The notes beneath the pieces were generated by a model. It was not told the origin of the DNA, did not search any database, and worked only from the letters and a program-made list of their open reading frames with translations. Source: Veillonella parvula (GTDB taxonomy: Bacteria > Bacillota > Negativicutes > Veillonellales > Veillonellaceae). From it: DNA of 12,100 nucleotides. Shown here one piece after another: positions 1 to 6,764 of the stretch. Each line of letters starts with the position of its first letter. Positions within the stretch are counted from its first letter, which is position 1. The position numbers and the translations under genes were made by a program. The stretch is from contig CAMUQE010000052.1 of assembly GCA_947096075.1 (NCBI GenBank), positions 1-12,100 on the forward strand, in the 5' to 3' direction.

Positions 1-67
1 TAACATTCTATATATAATATCTTATCAAAACCCATTTTAACTTGTTAAATACTTCTTTACCCAATTT

Positions 68-1258
68 TTACCTTAAAATATCTATAGTTCTAAAGAAGTA
101 TATCTTTTTTACCCATATATGATACAAAGCAAGTGCTATCACCATAACCAATGCAGTGAACATATATAAATACTGATAGCCCCACGCACTAGCTAATACT
201 GCAAGTATAACCGATCCAGCACCGACACTTATATCTAAGGCTAGAAAATAAGTTGCTGTTGATACACCCGCACGCTCAATAGGAGCTGATTGTATAGCTA
301 ACGCTTGGAATGCAGGTTGTGCTGCACCATAGCCTAACCCCAACAATGGAGCAATGAATAGAATAGCTAATGGTGCTATAACTAATTCCAATGCAAATAA
401 GCCTAATATAAATAATCCTAATCCTGTATAGATAATAATTTTTGAACCATATCGAGCATATATTTTTCCTACTATAGGCCGACTAATAATAATCATCAAC
501 GCAAAAATAGCAAAGAAAGCACTTCCCCATATTCCTGCCCCCATGCTATTAAGTTCTATAGGTATAAAAACTAAAACACCAGAGTAAGTAAAACCAATAA
601 ATAAGCCCATTAAAGCCCAAGGTAAACTTTTATTTTCTATAAACTGGGAAATATGCCAACCTTTATATTTTGATTGTTTAGGTAATTCTAACTCCTTTGA
701 TAGGGAAATAATATTGCTTAAGACCATAGCCAATCCAGTCATAATCGTTAAAAAAATATATAATGCCATACTACCGTATGACGATAAAGCATATAGACCG
801 ATAGCAGGTCCTAAAACCATCGCTATATTTGAAAAGATAGCAAACATATTAACCCCATCAGCTTTTCGATTAGGAGGTAATACTAATACTGCTAAAGTAG
901 CCATCACAGTTGTTCCAAGGGCAAACACAACACCATGTAACCCACGTAGTACAAAAACAGCCTCTAAGGAGGTAGTAAAATTAAATAATCCCATAATAAT
1001 GAAAAACAAGGCTGTTGATATTAATAGAACAATACGCTTATTAAAACCATCTATTAATCGTCCTGCAAAAATCCTACATAAAATTGTACCAATTTGAAAA
1101 TATGTCATCGCTAAGCCCGCATCAAGATCGCTGCCACTCAGTTCAGACGTGATTACAATTGGCAATGCCGCTACGAGAACATATTGAGTCATATATAAAA
1201 TACCACTACTAATACCATAATTAGTAAAAGCAAGGCTCCATAATCTATTTGAATCCAT
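68..1258 (-). CDS. MFS efflux transporter, DHA1-like
   Basis: A 396-residue inner-membrane protein of the major facilitator superfamily, about the usual length for a 12-helix member, with hydrophobic segments throughout. Residues 66-75 (GRLIDGFNKR) fit MFS motif A in the loop between helices 2 and 3. R105-x3-G109 fits motif B of helix 4, and LGPAIG at 149-154 fits motif C, the signature of proton-coupled antiporters. The second half has a degenerate motif A copy near 264-272 and a glycine-rich stretch (GLGYGAAQPAF) near 307-317. These motifs suggest drug or metabolite export driven by the proton gradient; the substrate cannot be told from sequence. The ATG start is backed by AAAAGGAAA at 1266-1274. 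The gene stands alone behind the secF terminator and has its own candidate promoter. Hand counts of four 60-base lines inside it (from 361, 481, 721, 901) give 28, 38, 33 and 45% GC, lower than lines in the housekeeping genes (47-52%). Confidence 0.88.
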   Translation of the reverse strand: MDSNRLWSLAFTNYGISSGILYMTQYVLVAALPIVITSELSGSDLDAGLAMTYFQIGTILCRIFAGRLIDGFNKRIVLLISTALFFIIMGLFNFTTSLEAVFVLRGLHGVVFALGTTVMATLAVLVLPPNRKADGVNMFAIFSNIAMVLGPAIGLYALSSYGSMALYIFLTIMTGLAMVLSNIISLSKELELPKQSKYKGWHISQFIENKSLPWALMGLFIGFTYSGVLVFIPIELNSMGAGIWGSAFFAIFALMIIISRPIVGKIYARYGSKIIIYTGLGLFILGLFALELVIAPLAILFIAPLLGLGYGAAQPAFQALAIQSAPIERAGVSTATYFLALDISVGAGSVILAVLASAWGYQYLYMFTALVMVIALALYHIWVKKIYFFRTIDILR

Positions 1259-1292
1259 ATTTGTATTTCCTTTTATATCGTGTCACCTAGCC

Positions 1293-1321
1293 ATTTTACG
1301 CCTCTATCTTATCGGATTCAA
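1293..1321 (-). promoter_or_regulatory. Candidate sigma-70 promoter for the MFS gene
   Basis: On the minus strand, TTGAAT (1321 to 1316; 4 of 6 to consensus) and TAAAAT (1298 to 1293; 5 of 6) are separated by exactly 17 bases. The predicted transcript would start near 1286, leaving a leader of about 28 bases that contains the ribosome binding site. The area is AT-rich, so a chance match is possible. Confidence 0.42.
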
Positions 1322-1404
1322 GAACAAGCCTCTTTAAATTTTGTATAGTTAAAAATGAATATTATCTGTAATATACCTATACCGTTTTACATAATAAAAG
1401 ATGG

Positions 1405-1448
1405 CAAAATAAAAGAACCTCTCTAAAAATAAATCAAGAGAGGTTCTT
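1405..1448 (-). terminator. Rho-independent terminator after secF
   Basis: Read on the minus strand, AAGAACCTCTCT (1448 to 1437) is perfectly complementary to AGAGAGGTTCTT (1424 to 1413), a 12-bp stem with a 12-base loop. It runs into TTATTTT (1412 to 1406), so with the final stem bases the T-rich tail reads TTTTATTTT. It lies 38 bases past the secF stop codon and separates the yajC-secF unit from the MFS gene. Confidence 0.88.
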
Positions 1449-1486
1449 GTACTTTAATCATTAACACAATAATAATTTATAACTTA

Positions 1487-2380
1487 TTATTGATTACGTA
1501 CGTCATTTTTATTGCGGCTCTTCCACATAACCCACAAGGATGTAGCTACACAGATAGAGGAGTACGCACCACTAGCAAAACCGATAATCATACAAAGAGC
1601 AAAGTTCTTAGTCGTATCCCCACCAAATAAGAAGAGGGATACACAAGCAAACATAACTGTCGCCAATGTATAGAAACTACGGTGAATACTTTGTGTAATT
1701 GATGCATTTGCAAGATCTGCAAATGTATCAGAACGCTTATGAGTATGCGTATTTTCACGAACACGGTCGAAAATAACGACGGATTCGTTCATAGAGTAAC
1801 CTACAACAGTAAGAATAGCTGCCAAGAAGGATGCATCAATTTCCAATTGGAAGTAAGAGAATACACCAAGCACCATAATCAAGTCATGGAAGATAGCAAT
1901 CAATGCAGAGAAAGCTACCTTATACTCAAAGCGATAAGAAATGTAAATCGCCAATGCCACGAAAGCAATAAGCAGATTCATTAAGGCATGTTCTGTTACT
2001 TCAGAACCGATAACGGCACCTACTGTTTCAATACGCTTAACCGTGTTTTGTCCTACAGATTTAGTTAAAGACTCAACAACAGCAGCACTTTCACTAGATT
2101 CAAGATTGCGAGTACGGATCATTACATCCTTACCAGATGTATCACCTGTAGTATCCCCAGAAAGCTGAATTTGTGCATTTTCAAGATTGTATTCTTTTAA
2201 AACGTCACGAACTTGGCTAACTTCTACAGGATTTTCAAATACTACCTCAACAATAGTACCACCAGTATAGTCAATACCAAAGTTAAAGCCTTTCATAAAC
2301 ATCGACACTAAGCTAATGATTACGAGAACGGAGGAAATAGTAAACCACCAACGATGATGTTTAATTACGTCTAATGTCAT
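1487..2380 (-). CDS. secF: Protein translocase subunit SecF
   Basis: The 297-residue membrane subunit partners SecD in the SecDF complex, which uses the proton motive force to help pull exported proteins through SecYEG. The N-terminal helix (about residues 11-29) is followed by the family hallmark FGIDYTGG (34-41) and a small extracytoplasmic domain. Five C-terminal hydrophobic segments begin near residue 132. VGYSMNESVVIFDRVREN (193-210) is the conserved helix-4 signature, and R234 in SIHRS fits the conserved arginine. E199 stands where most SecF proteins have aspartate (N-D-T/S). The ATG overlaps the secD stop as ATGA (2377-2380), and a perfect AAAGGAGG (2390-2397) sits in the end of secD, so the two are almost certainly translationally coupled. 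Length is normal for an unfused SecF. Confidence 0.97.
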   Translation of the reverse strand: MTLDVIKHHRWWFTISSVLVIISLVSMFMKGFNFGIDYTGGTIVEVVFENPVEVSQVRDVLKEYNLENAQIQLSGDTTGDTSGKDVMIRTRNLESSESAAVVESLTKSVGQNTVKRIETVGAVIGSEVTEHALMNLLIAFVALAIYISYRFEYKVAFSALIAIFHDLIMVLGVFSYFQLEIDASFLAAILTVVGYSMNESVVIFDRVRENTHTHKRSDTFADLANASITQSIHRSFYTLATVMFACVSLFLFGGDTTKNFALCMIIGFASGAYSSICVATSLWVMWKSRNKNDVRNQ

Positions 2381-3651
2381 TTACGTTTACCTCCTTTCAA
2401 TACTTTTGGTGCAAATGCGTCAGCACTTGTGCTAGGAGAAATATTCGCACCAAACCAGAATGGATGGTTCGTAAAGTTACATTCAATTAACATGCGCAAT
2501 AAGAAGCGGCTCACGATAATAGCTGTAAACATACTTACTACAACGCCGACACCTAAACTGATAGCAAAGCCCTTTACAGGACCAGAGCCTAAAACAGTTA
2601 AGATACCAGCTGTGATAATAACGGATACATTCGCATCTGTAATCGTTGCCAACGCACGGCTAAAGCCTGCCTCCATAGACACGCGCATAGATTTACCAGA
2701 GAATACCTCTTCTTTGAAACGTTCAAAGATAAGGATGTTCGCATCTACCGCCACGCCCATGGACAAGATAATACCCGCGATACCAGGCAATGTCATAGTC
2801 GCATTAAAGCCCTTGCCCAACACGAGTAATAAGAGCATAACATATACAAGTAACGCTATATTAGCTACGATGCCAGAAAAACGATATAAAATAACCAAGA
2901 AAATCATGATCATTGCAATACCGGCACTGAAGGCTACAACAGATTTATCCTTGGAGTCTTGCCCCAAAGAAGGACCTACTGTACGCACTTCCAATACATT
3001 AATTTTAACAGGCAATGCACCGGAACGTAATAAAATAGCCAAATCTTTAGCTTCTTCTAAACTTTGACTACCAGAGATAGTGGCTTTACCACCTGTAATT
3101 GCTTGTTGTACTACAGGATTAGTTAATTCTTTACCATCCAATGTAATGGCAATACGACGACCAATATTTTTAGATGTTAAATCAGCAAATTTCTTAGCCC
3201 CTTCATCGCTTAATTCAATAGCAACGAGTGGTTGTTTATTTTGACCTAACTCTTCTTTCGCATCTTTTAAATCATCACCAGTCATAACGGTTTGACCTTG
3301 GTCGTTTTTAAATTCCAAGACCGCTGTTTTACCGATACGTTTAATCGCTTCGTCAGGATCTTTTACACCTGGCAATTCAATGATAATACGACGAGCACCT
3401 TCACGTTGTACCAATGGCTCGGATAGACCCATTTCATTAATACGACGCTCTAAGATTTGCTTCGCCCGTTCTACTGCATCATTGTCCGCTTTACCAGTCG
3501 CAGAATCTTCTGCTTCTAATACGATATGCGTACCACCTTGTAAATCAAGGCCTTGTTTCAAAGAACCTGCTAAAGGTTGAATACAATACGCAAAGGTACC
3601 AATGATGACAGCAATGACTACTAAAAACTTGATAATAGCTTTACCGTTCAA
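2377..3651 (-). CDS. secD: Protein translocase subunit SecD
   Basis: SecD forms the SecDF accessory complex with SecF and acts on the outer face of the membrane to complete protein translocation. The 424-residue protein has an N-terminal helix (about 5-27), the family motif GLDLQGGTHIVLE (34-46), an extracytoplasmic P1 region to about residue 235, and a C-terminal bundle of five helices. The signature MGVAVDANILIFERFKEE (298-315) includes D303, which matches the aspartate tied to proton transport. It is much shorter than the roughly 615-residue E. coli SecD, mainly through a smaller P1 region, which is common in Firmicutes. The start codon is TTG at 3649-3651, chosen because AAGGGAG (3660-3666) lies 8 bases upstream and the product begins just ahead of the first helix. 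It follows the cyclo-ligase gene by 18 bases. Confidence 0.97.
   Translation of the reverse strand: MNGKAIIKFLVVIAVIIGTFAYCIQPLAGSLKQGLDLQGGTHIVLEAEDSATGKADNDAVERAKQILERRINEMGLSEPLVQREGARRIIIELPGVKDPDEAIKRIGKTAVLEFKNDQGQTVMTGDDLKDAKEELGQNKQPLVAIELSDEGAKKFADLTSKNIGRRIAITLDGKELTNPVVQQAITGGKATISGSQSLEEAKDLAILLRSGALPVKINVLEVRTVGPSLGQDSKDKSVVAFSAGIAMIMIFLVILYRFSGIVANIALLVYVMLLLLVLGKGFNATMTLPGIAGIILSMGVAVDANILIFERFKEEVFSGKSMRVSMEAGFSRALATITDANVSVIITAGILTVLGSGPVKGFAISLGVGVVVSMFTAIIVSRFLLRMLIECNFTNHPFWFGANISPSTSADAFAPKVLKGGKRK
2390..2397 (-). promoter_or_regulatory. Shine-Dalgarno site for secF inside secD
   Basis: AAAGGAGG on the minus strand, 9 bases before the secF ATG, is a near-perfect anti-16S match. 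It is simultaneously the Lys-Gly-Gly part of the SecD C-terminal tail (KGGKRK). Together with the ATGA stop-start overlap this indicates coupled translation of SecD and SecF. Confidence 0.85.
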
Positions 3652-3659
3652 AATAGTTG

Positions 3660-3666
3660 CTCCCTT
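3660..3666 (-). promoter_or_regulatory. Shine-Dalgarno site fixing the secD TTG start
   Basis: AAGGGAG on the minus strand, 8 bases upstream of the TTG at 3651. No ATG with a comparable site lies near the conserved N-terminus, so this site decides the start. The weaker initiation codon may lower SecD yield relative to a perfect ATG start. Confidence 0.7.
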
Positions 3667-3669
3667 CTA

Positions 3670-4236
3670 CTATAAACAATGTATAACGCCTTGCTCCGTC
3701 ACGATTTTACTCATCCGTTGGTCTAGCTCATCCATCGGGATTAGTGTATCCCATAATTGTACTGCCCAACATACGCCCATAAATATACTTGGTGAAAGTT
3801 CCTTGAGAAATCGATCATAATACCCATTCCCCATTCCCATGCGACCACCTTGACGGTCAAAGCCAGCACCAGGCACTAAAATCAAATCCAAGTCATGTGG
3901 ATCAATAATCTCATATGGCTCAGAGGGAATGCGTATATTTAACACACCCCGAGTGATAGATTCTAGAGACTTAAGACGAACTGCAATCATAGTCGTCTTA
4001 TCAGTACATACTGGAACATATACGGATTTACCATGTTCTAAAGCATGACGAATCACATCGTCTAAATCGGCCTCTTTGGGCATCGCCAAATAGGCCATAA
4101 TGTTTTTTGCCGATGTATACTCAGGACTATTGACGATTTGATTCGTCAACATCGGCGTCCATCGGCTACAATCAGCAACGGATAAAGCAGCGCGCTGGGA
4201 CTTACACGCCTTGCGCACTGCTTCCTTTGTATTCAT
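3670..4236 (-). CDS. 5-formyltetrahydrofolate cyclo-ligase
   Basis: This 188-residue cytoplasmic enzyme (5-FCL, MTHFS; E. coli YgfA, B. subtilis YqgN family) uses ATP to turn 5-formyl-THF into 5,10-methenyl-THF, returning this storage folate to one-carbon metabolism. Evidence: a basic N-terminal helix (KEAVRKACKSQR, 4-15), the MAYLAMPKEADL segment (47-58) around the substrate site, and the strongest mark, DLILVPGAGFDRQGG followed by RMGMGNGYYDRFL (117-144). The latter corresponds to the family's nucleotide-binding RLGYGGGYYDR motif. IVTE (178-181) matches the C-terminal motif. In the motif one glycine is asparagine here (GMGNGYYD), a mild variant. The ATG overlaps the yajC stop by one base (TAATG), with AAGGAAG (4243-4249) upstream. 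It sits between yajC and secD, an unusual place, and is probably cotranscribed with them. Confidence 0.93.
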   Translation of the reverse strand: MNTKEAVRKACKSQRAALSVADCSRWTPMLTNQIVNSPEYTSAKNIMAYLAMPKEADLDDVIRHALEHGKSVYVPVCTDKTTMIAVRLKSLESITRGVLNIRIPSEPYEIIDPHDLDLILVPGAGFDRQGGRMGMGNGYYDRFLKELSPSIFMGVCWAVQLWDTLIPMDELDQRMSKIVTEQGVIHCL

Positions 4237-4526
4237 TATTTTTCTTCCTTGCTTTTCTTTGAAAGTACGTTAGCAACTGCTGTACGAGAAAAGGTTAACT
4301 CAACCTTTTCAGATACTTGTACCTTAACTTTTTCGTCATCAAGTTCAACAATTTCACCATAAATACCGCCAATAGTAACGATTTTTTGGCCTTTTTTCAA
4401 GCTACCTAACAAATTAGCGCGCTCTTTTTGTTGTTTCTTTTGTGGACGCCACAATAAGAAGTAAAAGATTACTACCATTAGCAAAATAGGCCAGCTGGTT
4501 TGCAAGATTTGTTGAATATCTCCCAT
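4236..4526 (-). CDS. yajC: Preprotein translocase subunit YajC
   Basis: YajC is a small single-pass inner-membrane protein that associates with SecDF and the SecYEG holo-translocon. At 96 residues it has the usual length. A short N-terminal segment is followed by a membrane helix (about 12-26, WPILLMVVIFYFLLW), then the family motif RPQKKQQKE (27-35) and a cytoplasmic domain with LKKGQKIVTIGGIYGEIVEL (43-62). The last ten residues are lysine- and glutamate-rich. The ATG has a strong AGGAGG about 6 bases upstream (near 4532-4538). It is first in the yajC-cyclo-ligase-secD-secF run and is preceded by a candidate promoter in the 77-base gap after tgt. The order tgt-yajC-secDF is widespread in bacteria. 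Confidence 0.97.
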   Translation of the reverse strand: MGDIQQILQTSWPILLMVVIFYFLLWRPQKKQQKERANLLGSLKKGQKIVTIGGIYGEIVELDDEKVKVQVSEKVELTFSRTAVANVLSKKSKEEK

Positions 4527-4564
4527 GTTATCCTCCTAGATTAATAAATATGTATTTCTTTTCT

Positions 4565-4593
4565 AGTATAGCCACCTAAAATAAATTTGACTA
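4565..4593 (-). promoter_or_regulatory. Candidate promoter for yajC-secF
   Basis: On the minus strand, TAGTCA (4593 to 4588; 4 of 6) and TATACT (4570 to 4565; 5 of 6) are separated by 17 bases. Transcription would start near 4558, about 32 bases before the yajC ATG. I see no terminator between tgt and this site, so read-through from the ruvC-tgt run would add to its output. Confidence 0.45.
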
Positions 4594-4603
4594 GACTTAA
4601 TTA

Positions 4604-5719
4604 CTATTTTTTAAAGCTATCCCAGAATTGCATTCTAAATTGCGGGAACCGATCTTCTAAGATAGCTTGTCTCATTTGACGCATAAACTCTAACAAGAAG
4701 TAGAGATTATGATACGTTACAAGACGTAATGCTAAAATTTCTTCCGCCTTATACAAATGACGAATATAAGCGCGAGAATAATTTTTACATGTATAACATT
4801 GGCAACCTTCTTCTAACGGACCCCAATCATGAGCAAACTGAGTATTTCGAATATTAAGGCGACCATTCCAAGTCATGGCCATCCCATTACGAGCAACACG
4901 AGTAGGATATACACAGTCAAACATATCGATGCCACGTGCTACGCCCTCTACAAGACAGTCTGCAGTACCAACACCCATCAAATAACGAGCTTTATTTGTC
5001 GGTAATAATGGAGTCGTATATTCGAGGATTTCATTCATTAAATCGTGAGGCTCCCCTACGGATAAACCACCGATACTATACCCTTCAAAATCCATAGCTA
5101 CTAGCTCTTCTGCACTTTGTTTACGCAAATCTTTGTACATGCCACCTTGAACGATACCAAACATACCTTGATAGTCATGAGCCTTACGAGCTTCTTGGCA
5201 ACGATGAGCCCAACGAGTTGTGCGCGCCGTAGAGCGCTTAGCATAGTCATGGTCAGCTGGATAAGGAATACATTCATCAAAGGCCATCGCAATATCAGAA
5301 CCTAATTGCTCTTGTACCTTTGTTGCCACCTCCGGAGATAAGAACTGTTTAGACCCATCAATATGGGATCTAAATGTTACACCCTCCTCAGTAATTTTAC
5401 GCATATCCCCTAAACTAAATACTTGGAAACCACCACTATCAGTAAGAATAGCTTGATCCCAATTCATGAATTTATGTAAGCCCCCAGCTTCTTCCACAAG
5501 TTCTGGGCCTGGACGGAGAAATAAATGGTAGGTATTGCTCAAAATAACTTGAGAACCCATAGTCTTTAATTCTTCTGGTGTCATGGTTTTTACCGTAGCT
5601 TGTGTACCTACTGGCATAAACATAGGTGTTTGGAAGGTACCGTGTGGCGTGTGCAGTAAACCTGCCCGTGCCCCCGTATGAGGACATGTCTTTTGTAATT
5701 CATAAGTAATACTCGCCAT
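4604..5719 (-). CDS. tgt: Queuine tRNA-ribosyltransferase (bacterial TGT)
   Basis: This enzyme exchanges guanine-34 in the anticodon of tRNAs for Asp, Asn, His and Tyr for the base preQ1, the first tRNA-bound step of queuosine synthesis. The 371-residue length is typical. TDSGGFQVFSL (93-103) holds the conserved active-site aspartate D94. GVGTADCLVEGVARG (249-263) and DMFDCVYPTRVARNG (265-279) surround the likely nucleophile D268. The zinc site is C306, C308, C311 (CQCYTC) and H337. MAFDEC (145-150) and GIVQGG (188-193) are further family motifs of the TIM barrel. The ATG at 5719 is preceded by AGGAGGG, which starts within the queA stop codon (TAG-GAGGG). Only 8 bases separate it from queA, whose product acts next in the pathway. 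Confidence 0.98.
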   Translation of the reverse strand: MASITYELQKTCPHTGARAGLLHTPHGTFQTPMFMPVGTQATVKTMTPEELKTMGSQVILSNTYHLFLRPGPELVEEAGGLHKFMNWDQAILTDSGGFQVFSLGDMRKITEEGVTFRSHIDGSKQFLSPEVATKVQEQLGSDIAMAFDECIPYPADHDYAKRSTARTTRWAHRCQEARKAHDYQGMFGIVQGGMYKDLRKQSAEELVAMDFEGYSIGGLSVGEPHDLMNEILEYTTPLLPTNKARYLMGVGTADCLVEGVARGIDMFDCVYPTRVARNGMAMTWNGRLNIRNTQFAHDWGPLEEGCQCYTCKNYSRAYIRHLYKAEEILALRLVTYHNLYFLLEFMRQMRQAILEDRFPQFRMQFWDSFKK

Positions 5720-5727
5720 GGTCCCTC

Positions 5728-6753
5728 CTAACGAATAAACATAGCATCGCCGAAGCTAAAAAAACGATACCGTTCTTTAACAGCCTCTTCATAGGCCGCC
5801 AAACAATGTTCGCGACCTGCCAATGCGCTAATTAACATTAACAATGTAGATTGAGGCAAGTGGAAATTCGTTACCAATGCATCAATCATCTTAAATTTGT
5901 AGCCAGGATAGATAAAGATTTGTGTGGTCCCACTAATCCCTTGTAGTACTCCTTCATCATTAGTAGCAGATTCAAGGGTACGCACTGATGTAGTACCTAC
6001 GGCAATGATGCGAGATCCTTTTTTCTTGGCCGCATTGATTCTATCTGCTGTATCTTGAGATACAACGAAGAATTCGCTATGCATTTCGTGATTTTCAATA
6101 GTCTCGGCTGATACAGGTCTAAAGGTACCAAGACCAACGTGTAAGGTTACAAACTCAAGCTCTACGCCTTTAGCTTTAATTTTTTCTAATAGCTCAGGTG
6201 TAAAGTGAAGTCCTGCAGTTGGCGCCGCAGCAGATCCTTTCTCCTTAGCATATACCGTTTGATAACGATCTTTATCTTCTAACTTTTCATGAATATATGG
6301 AGGCAATGGCATTTCCCCAATCTCTTGAATGATATCATCAAATACACCATTGCAAGTGAACTCAATGATACGACCTCCAAATTCAGTCTTGTCTATAATA
6401 GTCCCACTTAGGCGGTCATCAAACTCAACAACTTGGCCAATAGGACATTTTTTACCAGGTTTAACAAGGCATTCCCAACGGTTTTCACCACATGGTGTGA
6501 GTAGTAGTACCTCCACTTTGCCACCAGAGCCTTGCCGATGACCAAATAATCTCGCAGGGATAACCTTCGTATTATTAAATACAAGTACATCACCTTCGTA
6601 GAGTTCTTCAAGCAAATCGTAAAAATGCTCTTTATGACTCACTTCACCAGTTACCTTATCCAAGGTTAAAAGCCGTGCTGTATCACGAGGCTCTACGGGA
6701 TGTTGAGCAATCAGTTCCTCTGGCAATTCATAATCAAAATCTGTAACTTTCAT
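5728..6753 (-). CDS. queA: SAM:tRNA ribosyltransferase-isomerase QueA
   Basis: QueA transfers and rearranges the ribosyl group of S-adenosylmethionine onto preQ1 in tRNA to give epoxyqueuosine, the step after TGT. The 341 residues cover the full family length. Motifs in order: FDYELPEELIAQHP (6-19), DVLVFNNTKVIPARLFG (55-71), AAPTAGLHF (176-184), HVGLGTFRPV (205-214), MHSEFF (224-229), AVGTTSVRTLES (251-262) and TNFHLPQSTLLML (295-307). The ATG has AAGGAT upstream and follows the SpoIID-like gene by 11 bases; tgt begins 8 bases after its stop. No room exists for a preQ1 riboswitch directly ahead of queA or tgt, so any queuosine-linked control would act elsewhere. Confidence 0.98.
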   Translation of the reverse strand: MKVTDFDYELPEELIAQHPVEPRDTARLLTLDKVTGEVSHKEHFYDLLEELYEGDVLVFNNTKVIPARLFGHRQGSGGKVEVLLLTPCGENRWECLVKPGKKCPIGQVVEFDDRLSGTIIDKTEFGGRIIEFTCNGVFDDIIQEIGEMPLPPYIHEKLEDKDRYQTVYAKEKGSAAAPTAGLHFTPELLEKIKAKGVELEFVTLHVGLGTFRPVSAETIENHEMHSEFFVVSQDTADRINAAKKKGSRIIAVGTTSVRTLESATNDEGVLQGISGTTQIFIYPGYKFKMIDALVTNFHLPQSTLLMLISALAGREHCLAAYEEAVKERYRFFSFGDAMFIR

Positions 6754-6764
6754 CGTTATCCTTA

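Noticed and set aside
1..67. A possible terminator after the MFS gene (TTTAA-CAAG-TTAAA on the minus strand)
   Set aside because: The stem is only 5 A-T rich pairs and is not followed by a T-run; too weak to call. The rest of this edge is AT-rich with nothing recognisable.
714..1097. A 127-codon plus-strand open frame
   Set aside because: It is antisense to the MFS gene, which has clear motifs in the other strand.
2429..3067. A 212-codon plus-strand open frame
   Set aside because: It lies wholly opposite secD, has no family resemblance, and mirrors the codon pattern of the real gene.
6754..6764. A preQ1 riboswitch ahead of queA or tgt
   Set aside because: The gaps before queA (11 bases) and tgt (8 bases) are too small, and nothing riboswitch-like is seen in the ruvC or yajC leaders.
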